Origin: Negativicutes bacterium
GTDB lineage: Bacteria; Bacillota_C; Negativicutes; Acidaminococcales; Acidaminococcaceae
Direction: 5' to 3'
Assembly: GCA_009930275.1 (NCBI GenBank)
Contig: RZYP01000035.1
Location: 1 to 15,598 of the forward strand
DNA length: 15,598 nucleotides
Part shown: positions 6,854 through 14,733 of the stretch, piece after piece
How positions within the stretch are numbered: position 1 is the first letter of the stretch
Layout of the letters: every line of letters starts with the position of its first letter
Program-made: the position numbers and the translations under genes
The notes under the pieces: model-generated
Told to the model about the DNA's origin: nothing
What the model saw: the letters and a program-made list of their open reading frames with translations, nothing else
Databases searched by the model: none

Positions 6854-9559
6854 ATGGAAAATAATGAAAGGCGCAGAAACCTTTCTATTAAATTTATATT
6901 GGGTATTGTGTCTATTTTGACCATGTCCATAACTATGAGCAGTATTGCCTATCTTGTTTTTTCCAATTGGACTGCTTCTGCCGAACAGATTACGCAAAAA
7001 CTCGCACAAGATGTTACGCAGGATATTTATAATAAAATTGATATTTTTTTGCACAACCCTGAGCATATCAACGAGCTTAACCACAAATTGATTAAGAACG
7101 GCATTCTGGATATGTCCGACGAAAAACAGCGAGAGAAGTTTTTCGTGGGTGTTTTGCAGTCTTACGAAAAAGAGATTTATAGTTTCAGCTACGGCACAGC
7201 TAACGGCGAATACTACGGTGCCCGCAGAAACGGGAATAGTATCGAAATTATGCGAAATAATGCCAGCACCGGCGGTCACTCCTGGTATTATGCGGTTAAG
7301 GAAGATTTGAGCGCCGGTGAGCGTCTTCTTGATGCTGGGAAATTTGATCCGCGTCAGCATTCCTGGTATCAAGGCGCCGAGAAAAGTCACAAACCAACCT
7401 TTTCGCCGATTTATAAACACTTCGTGATGGATGATCTCGCTGTATCTGCTGCTTGGCCTGTTTATAATGATAAGGATGAGTTACAGGGAGTGCTGGGAAC
7501 TCATATGCTTATTTCAGGCGTAGGAAACCACTTAGCAGAAATTGTTAATCAAAATGGTGGATATGCGGCAATTTTAGATATAAACAGCGGTAAAATAGTT
7601 GCCAGTTCATGGGAAAGCAATAAAAGAGGCATTAGCCAGACAAACGCAGCGGCGGCAACGTCTTTTAGCAGTATAGATGAAAGCACGCTGCAAAATATTT
7701 ATCAAGACTACAATTCTACTAAGCAGAATTCATTTCTTTGCTCTATTAATAACGAAAAAATGTTTATCGGCGTTGAGGAATATCAACGAAACGGACTTGA
7801 TTGGGTAATTGTATCAGCCCTGCCGGCGACCCTGCTTGTGTCCGAAATATCGCGCAACATCAAAACAACAGTCCTGCTCTTGGTGTTAGCTGTTGCCATA
7901 CTGGTAATTATTATTTATTTTGTCACCAGAAAGTTGCTGCAGCCAATGAATAATTTATTAGCAGTTGCCGAGAGCTTTTCTGCCGGTGATTTGAAACCGC
8001 GTGCTGATGTGGTGCGTAGGGATGAAATAGGCAGAATTTCGGAGTCTTTTAACAGAGTTGCAGATAAAATGAGCAGTCTGATCAATAATCTGGAAAATAT
8101 CGTACAAGCAAGAACAGAGGAACTGAACAAAACAAACGAAGTTTTGGCAGACAGTAAAAAGCAGCTGCAGCTCATTCTTGACTCAACTGCCGAAGCAATA
8201 TATGGTGTTGATTTGGAAGGTAACTGCATGTTTTGCAATGCCAGCTGTTTGAAACTGTTGAAATATTCCACACAGGAAGAACTTCTTGGCAAAAATATGC
8301 ACGGGCAGATTCATCACAGCCGCATGGATGGCACGCCTTTTCCCGTTACGGAATGCAGTATTTCCCAGGATTTGAAAAAAGGTCAGGGAGTATATGGTTA
8401 CGGCGAAGTTTTCTGGAAGTCTGACGGTACACCCTTTTACGCTGAATATCGGTCTTATCCTCAATACAAGGATGGCAGAATCGTAGGCGCAGTTGTCACT
8501 TTTATGGACATTACTGAACGCAAAAAAGACGAGGAAGAAATTAAATATTTAAATTGCCATGACGTGTTGACCGGTCTAAAAAATCGCAGATGCTTTGAAA
8601 AATCACTGGCAGAGATCGATCAAGAGGAAAATTTGCCTCTTTCCGTAATTTTTGCGGATATCAATGGCTTAAAAATGACCAACGATATTTTTGGACACGC
8701 CGCCGGCGATGAGCTCATTAAGAAAATTGCAGAGGTATTAAAAGAATCTTGCAGAGAAAATGATACTATTGGCCGCGTAGGCGGTGACGAATTCATTATG
8801 CTTTTGCCAAAAACTAACGGTGAAGAAAGTACCAGGGTTATAGACAAAATAAAGGAAAGTCTAGTGCAAAATAATGTTGCAGCTATTAAGTGCAGCATTT
8901 CATTAGGGTTTGATACGAAAACACAAAGCGAGCAACCGATTGAAGAAATTATGGCCAATGCAGAAAACAAGATGTACAAAGATAAGGTCCTCAATCGCAA
9001 GGAAATTAGTGCAGACATCATCGATAATATAATGGAGACTTTGCATGGAAGAAACAAAAAAGAAAAGCTGCATTCGGACAAAGTGAGCTGCCTGAGCGGT
9101 AAAATCGGGGCAGCCTTAGGCTTTGGCGAAACAGAAATCAAGAGAGTTGAACAAGCGGCCTATCTCCATGATATAGGTAAGATTGTGCTCGATGAAAACA
9201 TTCTGCGCGGCCATAATCTGACTGAGGCTGAACTGGAAATAAAAAAACAGCATTCTGTCGTTGGTTATCGCATTTTGAATTTGTTTGATGATACGTTAGA
9301 TTTAGCTGAAGTTGTTTATAGTCACCACGAAAACTGGGATGGGACGGGCTACCCGAAAGGCCTGAAAGAGAAAGAAATACCAGTTATGGCCCGAATCATC
9401 GCCGTTGCTGAAGCATATGACGAGATGACTAATGTGTACGGCAATTTGCGCTTTAGCCACGAAACTGCTTTGCAAAAAATCAGAGAAATGGCAGGAAAAC
9501 GCCTTGATCCGGAAATAGCAAGGCTTTTTGCCAGGATTGTTTCAAAGAAGGCAGATTGA
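6854..9559 (+). CDS. Membrane Cache-HAMP-PAS-GGDEF-HD-GYP c-di-GMP signalling protein
   Basis: A 901-residue sensor carrying both c-di-GMP synthesis and degradation modules. TM1 is at about 12-36; an extracytoplasmic Cache-like domain (to about 335) includes DPRQHSWYQGA and SAAWPVYN; TM2 is at 338-358; HAMP at 359-412 with RRDEIGRISESFN; then a short coiled coil and PAS from 440 ending DITERKKDE. The GGDEF domain starts near 568 (HDVLTGLKNRR) with an intact GGDEF at 643-647 and an inhibitory site REND at 634-637, exactly five residues before it. The HD-GYP domain has His772-Asp773 in LHDIGK, His824-His825, and GTGYPKG with GYP at 832-834. I choose ATG at 6854, with AAGGA and GGGAAG upstream; a TTG at 6818 in the same frame would add 12 residues and overlap the previous stop. 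It lies 32 bases after the EAL gene, probably in one transcript. Net activity depends on the signal bound by Cache or PAS. Confidence 0.95.
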   Translation: MENNERRRNLSIKFILGIVSILTMSITMSSIAYLVFSNWTASAEQITQKLAQDVTQDIYNKIDIFLHNPEHINELNHKLIKNGILDMSDEKQREKFFVGVLQSYEKEIYSFSYGTANGEYYGARRNGNSIEIMRNNASTGGHSWYYAVKEDLSAGERLLDAGKFDPRQHSWYQGAEKSHKPTFSPIYKHFVMDDLAVSAAWPVYNDKDELQGVLGTHMLISGVGNHLAEIVNQNGGYAAILDINSGKIVASSWESNKRGISQTNAAAATSFSSIDESTLQNIYQDYNSTKQNSFLCSINNEKMFIGVEEYQRNGLDWVIVSALPATLLVSEISRNIKTTVLLLVLAVAILVIIIYFVTRKLLQPMNNLLAVAESFSAGDLKPRADVVRRDEIGRISESFNRVADKMSSLINNLENIVQARTEELNKTNEVLADSKKQLQLILDSTAEAIYGVDLEGNCMFCNASCLKLLKYSTQEELLGKNMHGQIHHSRMDGTPFPVTECSISQDLKKGQGVYGYGEVFWKSDGTPFYAEYRSYPQYKDGRIVGAVVTFMDITERKKDEEEIKYLNCHDVLTGLKNRRCFEKSLAEIDQEENLPLSVIFADINGLKMTNDIFGHAAGDELIKKIAEVLKESCRENDTIGRVGGDEFIMLLPKTNGEESTRVIDKIKESLVQNNVAAIKCSISLGFDTKTQSEQPIEEIMANAENKMYKDKVLNRKEISADIIDNIMETLHGRNKKEKLHSDKVSCLSGKIGAALGFGETEIKRVEQAAYLHDIGKIVLDENILRGHNLTEAELEIKKQHSVVGYRILNLFDDTLDLAEVVYSHHENWDGTGYPKGLKEKEIPVMARIIAVAEAYDEMTNVYGNLRFSHETALQKIREMAGKRLDPEIARLFARIVSKKAD

Positions 9560-9820
9560 GTAAATACGCCTCAAGGCGTACTAGTGCCGCTATGATTATA
9601 GCTTGTAAATAGCTAGCTACTCTGGATGTTTTGGAAAATTTAAAAGCAAGTTTTGGTCCCCCAGACTTCGGTTTGGGGGATTTTTTGCTTAGGCTGGCAC
9701 AACATAAAATAGAGGATTTTGCGCTGGAGCATAGAATTGTTTGTAAATAATTATCCTATGCTATTTTGCTTCATTAAATAAAAGACGCGCCATCCCGATG
9801 GCAGAAGAGAGGCTGAAAAT
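9560..9820. other. Intergenic region between the c-di-GMP genes and the aldo/keto reductase
   Basis: Besides the terminator at 9657-9686 it holds a short hairpin at 9565-9580 (TACGCC, loop TCAA, GGCGTA) with no T-run, and a small palindrome GCCATC/GATGGC near 9789-9802 just before the ribosome binding site of the next gene. I find no promoter with well spaced boxes and no open reading frame with a ribosome binding site. Confidence 0.5.
9657..9686 (+). terminator. Rho-independent terminator with UUCG tetraloop
   Basis: TCCCCCAGAC (9657-9666) pairs with GTTTGGGGGA (9671-9680), with one G-U pair, around a C(UUCG)G tetraloop and followed by six T. It ends the two-gene c-di-GMP transcript. Confidence 0.95.
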
Positions 9821-10861
9821 ATGGGAGTAAAACCTAGACAGGTTACATTAGGCACCACCGGAATTACGACTTGCCAAAACGCATTTGGAGCACTGCCGGT
9901 GCAAAGGGCCGATATGGACACCGCAATGAAAATTTTGCACAAAGCTTACGATGGCGGAATTCGCTTTTTTGACACTGCCAGAGCTTACTCTGATAGTGAA
10001 GAAAAACTGGGTCAGGCTTTTGAAAAAGTCCGGGATAAGATTTTTATCGCCACCAAAACCGCAGCAAAAACGCCAAAAGATTTTTGGGAGCATCTCGAAA
10101 CATCTTTGCGTAATTTAAAGACTGATTATATCGATATTTACCAATTCCACAATACGGATATCTGCTACGCGCCAAATGACGGAACGAATATGTATGAATG
10201 CATGTTAGAGGCCAAAAGGCAGGGCAAAATACTGCACATTGGCGTTACCTGCCATAAGATCGGCGTAGCCATGAAATGTGCCGAATCCGGACTGTATGAG
10301 ACGATGCAATTTCCTTTCAGCTACCTTTCTTCTGACAAAGAACTGGCTTTGGTCAAGAAATGCAAAGAAAAAAACATGGGATTTATTGCGATGAAAGGTC
10401 TGGCCGGTGGCTTGATCAATAATGCCCAAGCTGCCTATGCGTTCATGTCCCAGTTCGATAATGTCCTTCCTATCTGGGGAATCCAGCGCGAAACCGAATT
10501 GGATGAATGGCTGTCTTTTATGGAAGATGCGCCGCAGTTGACGGAAGAACTCCAAGGATTTATCCAAAAAGAAAAAACGGCACTGACTGGTGATTTCTGC
10601 CGGGGTTGCGGCTACTGCATGCCGTGTCCGGCGGGAATCGAGATTAATACCTGCGCACGAATGTCCCTGATGCTCAGGCGAGCCCCGACTGCCAACTGGC
10701 TGTCACCCGCAAACCAGGAGAAAATGCGAAAAATCGAAGACTGCTTTAATTGTGGAGCCTGCAAATTAAAGTGTCCCTATGAATTGAACACTCCGGAACT
10801 ACTAAAGAAAAATTACGCTGATTATAAAAAAGTACTGGCCGGAGAAATTGACGTTAAATAG
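9821..10861 (+). CDS. Aldo/keto reductase with C-terminal 4Fe-4S ferredoxin-type domain
   Basis: A 346-residue protein. Residues 1-250 form an aldo/keto reductase barrel with the full catalytic tetrad: Asp51 and Tyr56 in FFDTARAY, Lys79 in IATKT and His110 in YQFHNT. The tail carries two cysteine clusters, Cys260, 263, 266, 269 (CRGCGYCMPCP) and Cys308, 311, 314, 318 (CFNCGACKLKCP), which should hold one or two [4Fe-4S] clusters. This architecture is widespread in anaerobes; the physiological substrate is generally unknown. NAD(P)H-dependent carbonyl reduction coupled to iron-sulfur electron transfer is the family-based expectation. An AGAGAGG site precedes the ATG. The diaminopimelate dehydrogenase gene starts 38 bases after the stop with no terminator between, so the two are likely co-transcribed. 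Length is normal for the family. Confidence 0.93.
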   Translation: MGVKPRQVTLGTTGITTCQNAFGALPVQRADMDTAMKILHKAYDGGIRFFDTARAYSDSEEKLGQAFEKVRDKIFIATKTAAKTPKDFWEHLETSLRNLKTDYIDIYQFHNTDICYAPNDGTNMYECMLEAKRQGKILHIGVTCHKIGVAMKCAESGLYETMQFPFSYLSSDKELALVKKCKEKNMGFIAMKGLAGGLINNAQAAYAFMSQFDNVLPIWGIQRETELDEWLSFMEDAPQLTEELQGFIQKEKTALTGDFCRGCGYCMPCPAGIEINTCARMSLMLRRAPTANWLSPANQEKMRKIEDCFNCGACKLKCPYELNTPELLKKNYADYKKVLAGEIDVK

Positions 10862-10899
10862 AGAAAAAATCAAATAAAATAAATTGAGGGGGCTTTTTT

Positions 10900-11877
10900 A
10901 TGAATAAGAAAATACGCATCGGTATTGTTGGTTATGGCAATTTGGGCAAAGGCGCGGAGCTGGCAGTAAAGCAAAGCAGCGATATGGAGCTTGTGGCCGT
11001 TTTCTCGCGTCGTGACCTGGGCGTTACGCTTAGCGGGGCACCGGCTGTTTCTATCCGTGATGCTGAGCAGTATAAGGATAAAATTGACGTGATGATGCTC
11101 TGCGGTGGTTCAGCTACTGACCTGGTCGAACAGGGGCCGCAATTTGCGGCTATGTTTAATACCGTGGACAGCTTTGATACTCATGCCAGGATTCCTGAGT
11201 ATTTTGAGAGCATGAATAAAACTGCCAAAGCCGCCGGCAAAGCGGCAGCTATTTCCATCGGCTGGGATCCCGGTTTATTTTCGCTTAACAGAATGCTTGC
11301 TGGAGCTGTGCTGCCTCAGGGTGCAGACCATACCTTCTGGGGCAAGGGCGTCAGCCAAGGACACTCGGATGCCATTCGCCGCATTGAAGGTGTGAAGGAT
11401 GCCAAACAATATACCGTCCCTAAGCAGGAAATAATTGACGCTGTCCGTTTCGGCAAGGATTCTTCCATTCCGGCGAATGAAGCGCATACCAGGGAGTGCT
11501 ACGTTGTTGCTGAACGGGGAGCTGATATTACTGCCATTGAAAAGGCAATCAAAACTATGCCGCATTATTTTGTCGGTTATGAGACTACGGTGAATTTTGT
11601 TTCTGAAGAAGAATTCCACAAGCATCATTCCGCCATTCCTCACGGAGGGTTTGTTTTCCGGACTGGTGAGACCAGCCCCGGCGTGAAACAGGTCATAGAA
11701 TTCGCTCTTAAATTGGACAGTAATCCAGAGTTCACGGCCAGCGTATTGACTGCCTATGCTCGCGCTGTCTCCCGTTTGGCAGGTCATGGTTTTACCGGGG
11801 CTTGCACTGTGTTTGACATTCCGCCCGGTTGGCTGTCGCCAAAATCGGCCGATGAACTGAGAAGCGAATTATTATAA
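10900..11877 (+). CDS. ddh: meso-Diaminopimelate D-dehydrogenase
   Basis: A 325-residue enzyme that interconverts L-2-amino-6-oxopimelate (tetrahydrodipicolinate), ammonia and NADPH with meso-2,6-diaminopimelate, a one-step route to the precursor of lysine and peptidoglycan cross-links. The N-terminal Rossmann motif is GYGNLGKG (residues 11-18), with SRRD near 36-39 as expected for NADP binding. Family motifs are all present: CGGSATD at 68-74, DSFDTHARIP around 90-99, GWDPGLFS at 121-128 and GKGVSQGHS at 148-156. Length is as expected (320-330). The site TTGAGGGGG lies about 8 bases before ATG. The gene probably shares a transcript with the iron-sulfur aldo/keto reductase and ends before a bidirectional terminator. 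Confidence 0.97.
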   Translation: MNKKIRIGIVGYGNLGKGAELAVKQSSDMELVAVFSRRDLGVTLSGAPAVSIRDAEQYKDKIDVMMLCGGSATDLVEQGPQFAAMFNTVDSFDTHARIPEYFESMNKTAKAAGKAAAISIGWDPGLFSLNRMLAGAVLPQGADHTFWGKGVSQGHSDAIRRIEGVKDAKQYTVPKQEIIDAVRFGKDSSIPANEAHTRECYVVAERGADITAIEKAIKTMPHYFVGYETTVNFVSEEEFHKHHSAIPHGGFVFRTGETSPGVKQVIEFALKLDSNPEFTASVLTAYARAVSRLAGHGFTGACTVFDIPPGWLSPKSADELRSELL

Positions 11878-11971
11878 ATTTTTGAAGTGAAGAAAGATAT
11901 CTTCGAAAATGGATAAGGCTTATTGCATTGACTGAATTTGCATAAAAATATCAACACGCAAAAAAATCAGA

Positions 11972-12005
11972 GCCACCTGTGTTTACACGCAGGTGGCATT
12001 TTTTT
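11972..12005 (+). terminator. Bidirectional terminator between convergent transcripts
   Basis: GCCACCTG (11972-11979) pairs with CAGGTGGC (11990-11997), and TG/CA pairing can extend it past a bulge. On the plus strand seven T follow (11999-12005). On the minus strand the hairpin is followed by TCTGA and a seven-T run (from the A-run at 11960-11966), so it can stop both the ddh transcript and the opposing BKACE transcript. Confidence 0.93.
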
Positions 12006-12122
12006 AAGGGGTTATCTGCATATTAAAATTGCTTTCTGCATATTTTAACAGTTAAATAATGCAGAAAAGATCTGATGAGTAAGTGAATTTTTGTCACTGA
12101 AATCGACTGATGAGCTGAGACA

Positions 12123-12143
12123 GGGCCTTATTTTTTTAGGCCC
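12123..12143 (-). repeat. Short inverted repeat over the BKACE stop codon
   Basis: GGGCCT (12123-12128) and AGGCCC (12138-12143) are perfect inverted arms around a nine-base A/T loop, and the left arm touches the TAA stop codon of the minus-strand gene. No T-run follows on the minus strand, so it may act as a 3' stabilising hairpin rather than a terminator. The actual stop signal for this transcript is probably the bidirectional hairpin further on. Confidence 0.4.
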
Positions 12144-12958
12144 AGGATGGCCCTTGCTTCGCCAGGAGTGGCAATTTCTTTGCCCATGGCTAACGCGATC
12201 CTTTTTATTCGTTGCAATAGCATCAGGTTTGTAGCCAAAACACCCTTGGAGTAATAGATGTTGTCTTCAATGCCGACGCGAACATTGCCTCCTAACGCCA
12301 GCGCGATGGTGGAAAGCTGCACATGATTCTGGCCAATGGCGGAGACGCCCCACGTGCAGCCTTTGGGCAGGTGCTGATAGCAATACATTAATGCATCAAC
12401 GGTCGCAGGCTGTGAACCGCCAACTCCGAGCAAGATGTTGAAATGCAGGGGCGTTTTAATTTCGCCTTTTTCAGCCAGGCGGAGGGCATTCCAAATCATA
12501 GCGGTATCGAAAACTTCGATTTCCGGTTTCACATTATATTTCATCATTTCGGCCGCCAGATAGGATACTGTTTCAGGGTCGTTATAGTTACCTTTTGAAG
12601 GAAAGTTGGACGACCCTGTGGCCAGACTGGCCATTTCGGGGCACAAACAGAGCATTTGCCCGCGTTGAGTGTAGTTTTTGCCCGCGCGTCCGCCGGTAGA
12701 AACCTGGCGAATGATGTCGCAGTCGGGATATTTGTCGAGTTCGTTCATTACTTCGCGATTCACTTCGACGTCGGAAGTAGGAAGACCGTCCTTGTCACGG
12801 GTGTGAAGGTGGACGATAGCGGCTCCTTCTTTCCAGCAGGCATAAGCTTCGGCGGCAATTTCACTGGGGGTCATGGGAGCATAGGGAGTTAATTGCTTGG
12901 TAGGTACGTTGCCGGTTGGCGCAACAGTAAGAATTACCTTGTTTCCTAAATTGGTCAT
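12128..12958 (-). CDS. Beta-keto acid cleavage enzyme (BKACE/DUF849, Kce family)
   Basis: A 276-residue TIM-barrel enzyme of the family of 3-keto-5-aminohexanoate cleavage enzyme (Kce). Members condense a beta-keto acid with acetyl-CoA, giving acetoacetate and a new CoA ester. Visible family features are the N-terminal TVAPTG strand with PTK, the metal-binding pair His50 and His52 in HLHTRD, the segment STGGRAG, an EIEVFD strand around residues 147-152 and Glu231 in GIEDNIYY, likely the third zinc ligand. Two ATG codons compete; the one at 12958 has GGAGG at good distance, while the one at 12964 would place it only about 4 bases away, so I chose the shorter form. It starts 17 bases after the GTPase stop on the same strand and is probably co-transcribed with it. 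Substrate is unknown; the lysine-fermentation substrate of Kce is one option, but no other gene of that pathway is present. Confidence 0.92.
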   Translation of the reverse strand: MTNLGNKVILTVAPTGNVPTKQLTPYAPMTPSEIAAEAYACWKEGAAIVHLHTRDKDGLPTSDVEVNREVMNELDKYPDCDIIRQVSTGGRAGKNYTQRGQMLCLCPEMASLATGSSNFPSKGNYNDPETVSYLAAEMMKYNVKPEIEVFDTAMIWNALRLAEKGEIKTPLHFNILLGVGGSQPATVDALMYCYQHLPKGCTWGVSAIGQNHVQLSTIALALGGNVRVGIEDNIYYSKGVLATNLMLLQRIKRIALAMGKEIATPGEARAILGLKK

Positions 12959-12975
12959 GTTCATTTCTCCTCCGT

Positions 12976-14013
12976 TTATTGGTTATATCCCAGTTGTTTT
13001 TCTAAAATACCTTTGGCTACTTGGTGACAATCGTTCAAGTATGATGTTCCTGCAAATTTTACCACGTAAAATCCTGCCGTAGCGGCAATCACCTGACCTG
13101 CAAATGGTACATATTTAGCCATTTCTTTAAGCCCTTCTTTAGCTGGATACTGTTTAAGAAGAGTAATAATGCCTTCTTTTAAGGCATACTTTAGGATATT
13201 ATTGGCTAATGGAAGAAAAGGAGCTGCAGCTTGCAGGCTTTCGTTGCTAAGTCCATATGCTTCGCGGATCTTGGAAAAGAGATCATAAATAACCTTGATA
13301 TCAACGCAGACACCCATCCCTGGTATGGGATTAATGGCATTAGCGGCGGCCAATCCAGAATATTTAGTAATTAACTTCTCGCAAACTTCTTTTTTGTTCG
13401 CCAGCTGCTCGACGGTACGAGCCTTAAATGTCCGAACAAACCGTCCTATTTTGGCTGGACCGATTGCTTTTAATATTGCGTCATCGAGCTCGCTTATTCC
13501 TTCTTCTCTACGTACGCTGGTGAAATATACTTGCACAGGTGCTCCGACTTGCGAATGGACATCTTCAATAATTTCGTTTTTTAATTCTTCCTCGGTTTTG
13601 TTTGGTTGCCATATATCATCTGCTTTAGACCTAACAAAAAGGCAGACCTTTCCTTTTTCTTGTAATATACGGAAAAACTCAGTATCAGTTTTATGAAATT
13701 TACCGCTAAACACGCATAAAAAAAGGTCGAATTCTTCAATGTTGAACTTGGAAAAGAACTCATTTTCAGGAAATTTCGCAGTGCCATAACCAGGTAAATC
13801 TACAAATACCAAACCATTATATGCACAAACCTCGGCTATGTCTGTGGTTGTATCCGTGCGCTGGCTTGCTTTGGCCACATCTTTGCCTACGATGGCATTG
13901 ATAAGGGACGATTTTCCGGACCCTGGTTGACCAAACAATACTATTTTAAGCAATTCTTTGTCTTCCTGATCAAGTTCTTGCTTTAGCTTTTCAGAATCTT
14001 CTATAATTCCCAT
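12976..14013 (-). CDS. Dynamin/IRG-like GTPase with hydrophobic C-terminal domain
   Basis: A 345-residue protein. The G domain (about 20-190) has G1 GQPGSGKSS from residue 28, a TTTD switch near 55-58, G3 DLPG at 72-75, G4 as SKAD at 129-132 and a TSVRR segment near 165. The line from DLPGYG through NFPEN-like and EEFDLF segments to FVRSKAD reads much like animal immunity-related GTPases (IRG: DLPG, FVRTKVD). The C-terminal part (about 205-345) is mostly helical with hydrophobic stretches and the segment ANAINPIPGMG, recalling the DUF697 domain attached to Era/YcjX-like GTPases, so membrane association is plausible. Start at Met7 of the longest frame is preferred because GAGGCGG lies about 7 bases before it; the upstream ATG at 14031 has no ribosome binding site. 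It is the first gene of a two-gene unit with the BKACE enzyme. Function unknown. Confidence 0.85.
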   Translation of the reverse strand: MGIIEDSEKLKQELDQEDKELLKIVLFGQPGSGKSSLINAIVGKDVAKASQRTDTTTDIAEVCAYNGLVFVDLPGYGTAKFPENEFFSKFNIEEFDLFLCVFSGKFHKTDTEFFRILQEKGKVCLFVRSKADDIWQPNKTEEELKNEIIEDVHSQVGAPVQVYFTSVRREEGISELDDAILKAIGPAKIGRFVRTFKARTVEQLANKKEVCEKLITKYSGLAAANAINPIPGMGVCVDIKVIYDLFSKIREAYGLSNESLQAAAPFLPLANNILKYALKEGIITLLKQYPAKEGLKEMAKYVPFAGQVIAATAGFYVVKFAGTSYLNDCHQVAKGILEKQLGYNQ

Positions 14014-14310
14014 GAAGCACCGCCTCGTCATTTTGATTCATCATGTTGATTAAATTTCTTCGTGTTAAGAGATAATCCTGCAATTAAACAATTAAAATAA
14101 CTTTAGCCAAAGAATACTTATTGGATTGTTCGGGGTTTATTACCACTCAACAAACATATGCTCGTTAAAGGTATAGCGTAAAAACAATAAGTTTGCAAGA
14201 TACTTGCTTAAGGTGACGATAAAAGGGACAACCTATTTTTGCAAGCAGGATATAGGAAGTAAGTAGCGAAATATGAAAGAGTTAATACAATGAAAGTTTT
14301 GAGGACGGAA
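14014..14310. other. Divergent intergenic region, AT-rich
   Basis: This stretch must hold the promoters for the minus-strand GTPase and the plus-strand DUF6508-like gene, but I see no pair of boxes good enough to call. It contains a small hairpin GCAAG-ATA-CTTGC near 14195-14207 and a further GCAAG at 14241, and AT-rich runs around 14080-14100. No credible gene. Confidence 0.4.
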
Positions 14311-14721
14311 ATGAGTAAATTTGATATTTTGACAAAATACATACCTATGATACGGACGGATAGCATTGGTGAATGGGCTATTGATGAAGAAAACAATGGA
14401 ATGAAAGAGCCTCCGATCGAGATGCCTTTCGTGGCCTATTCTGAGATCGTCAATCGTTTCATCGATGATGTTTACGCCTTTGAAAAAAACAATAAAGATA
14501 TGGAACTTGCCCGCTACGGCGACACTCTAAGAGATAATGGCCTCGAATGGGATATGAAATCGATGAAGAATGCCGACGTTTCAGACCTGAACGCACAGTG
14601 TGTATTGGCACTAATTATGGGCGCTGTTAGAGCCGAACGATTTTGTAATGGCGCATTATTAGATTTCTTTAAAAGTGGTTGCATATTGAAATGGCTTGAA
14701 AGATTAAATAATATTGATTAA
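14311..14721 (+). CDS. DUF6508-like protein
   Basis: A 136-residue soluble protein that matches my memory of DUF6508 proteins of Firmicutes. It has a central motif with a Pro-rich lead, PFVAYSEIVNRFIDDVY, then Asp-Val-Ser-Asp-Leu-Asn-Ala-Gln followed by VLALIMGAVRAERFCNGALL, and a closing DFFKSGCILKWLERL. The function of the family is unknown. I start it at ATG 14311, where GAGG lies six bases upstream, rather than at ATG 14290, which has no clear site. The gene ends at 14721, and the next ribosome binding site overlaps its stop codon, so it was translationally linked to the broken gene that follows. Similar proteins often sit in accessory regions, which agrees with the neighbouring pseudogene. 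Confidence 0.75.
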   Translation: MSKFDILTKYIPMIRTDSIGEWAIDEENNGMKEPPIEMPFVAYSEIVNRFIDDVYAFEKNNKDMELARYGDTLRDNGLEWDMKSMKNADVSDLNAQCVLALIMGAVRAERFCNGALLDFFKSGCILKWLERLNNID

Positions 14722-14733
14722 GGAGGTTGGACT

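Noticed and set aside
6737..7420. Minus-strand reading frame of 227 codons
   Set aside because: It lies opposite the start of the Cache sensor gene, has no ribosome binding site and no recognisable domain, while the plus strand has clear domains.
8620..9141. Minus-strand reading frame of 173 codons
   Set aside because: Antisense to the GGDEF domain; composition is that of a shadow frame.
9565..9580. Hairpin TACGCC/GGCGTA directly after the HD-GYP gene as a terminator
   Set aside because: Six-base stem without a T-run; the strong UUCG hairpin at 9657 is the credible terminator.
10862..10899. Lysine riboswitch before the diaminopimelate dehydrogenase gene
   Set aside because: The gap is only 38 bases, far too short for the lysine aptamer.
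14041..14310. CRISPR array or phage attachment site in the divergent gap or near the tRNAs
   Set aside because: No regularly spaced repeats and no second copy of a tRNA 3' end are present in the window.
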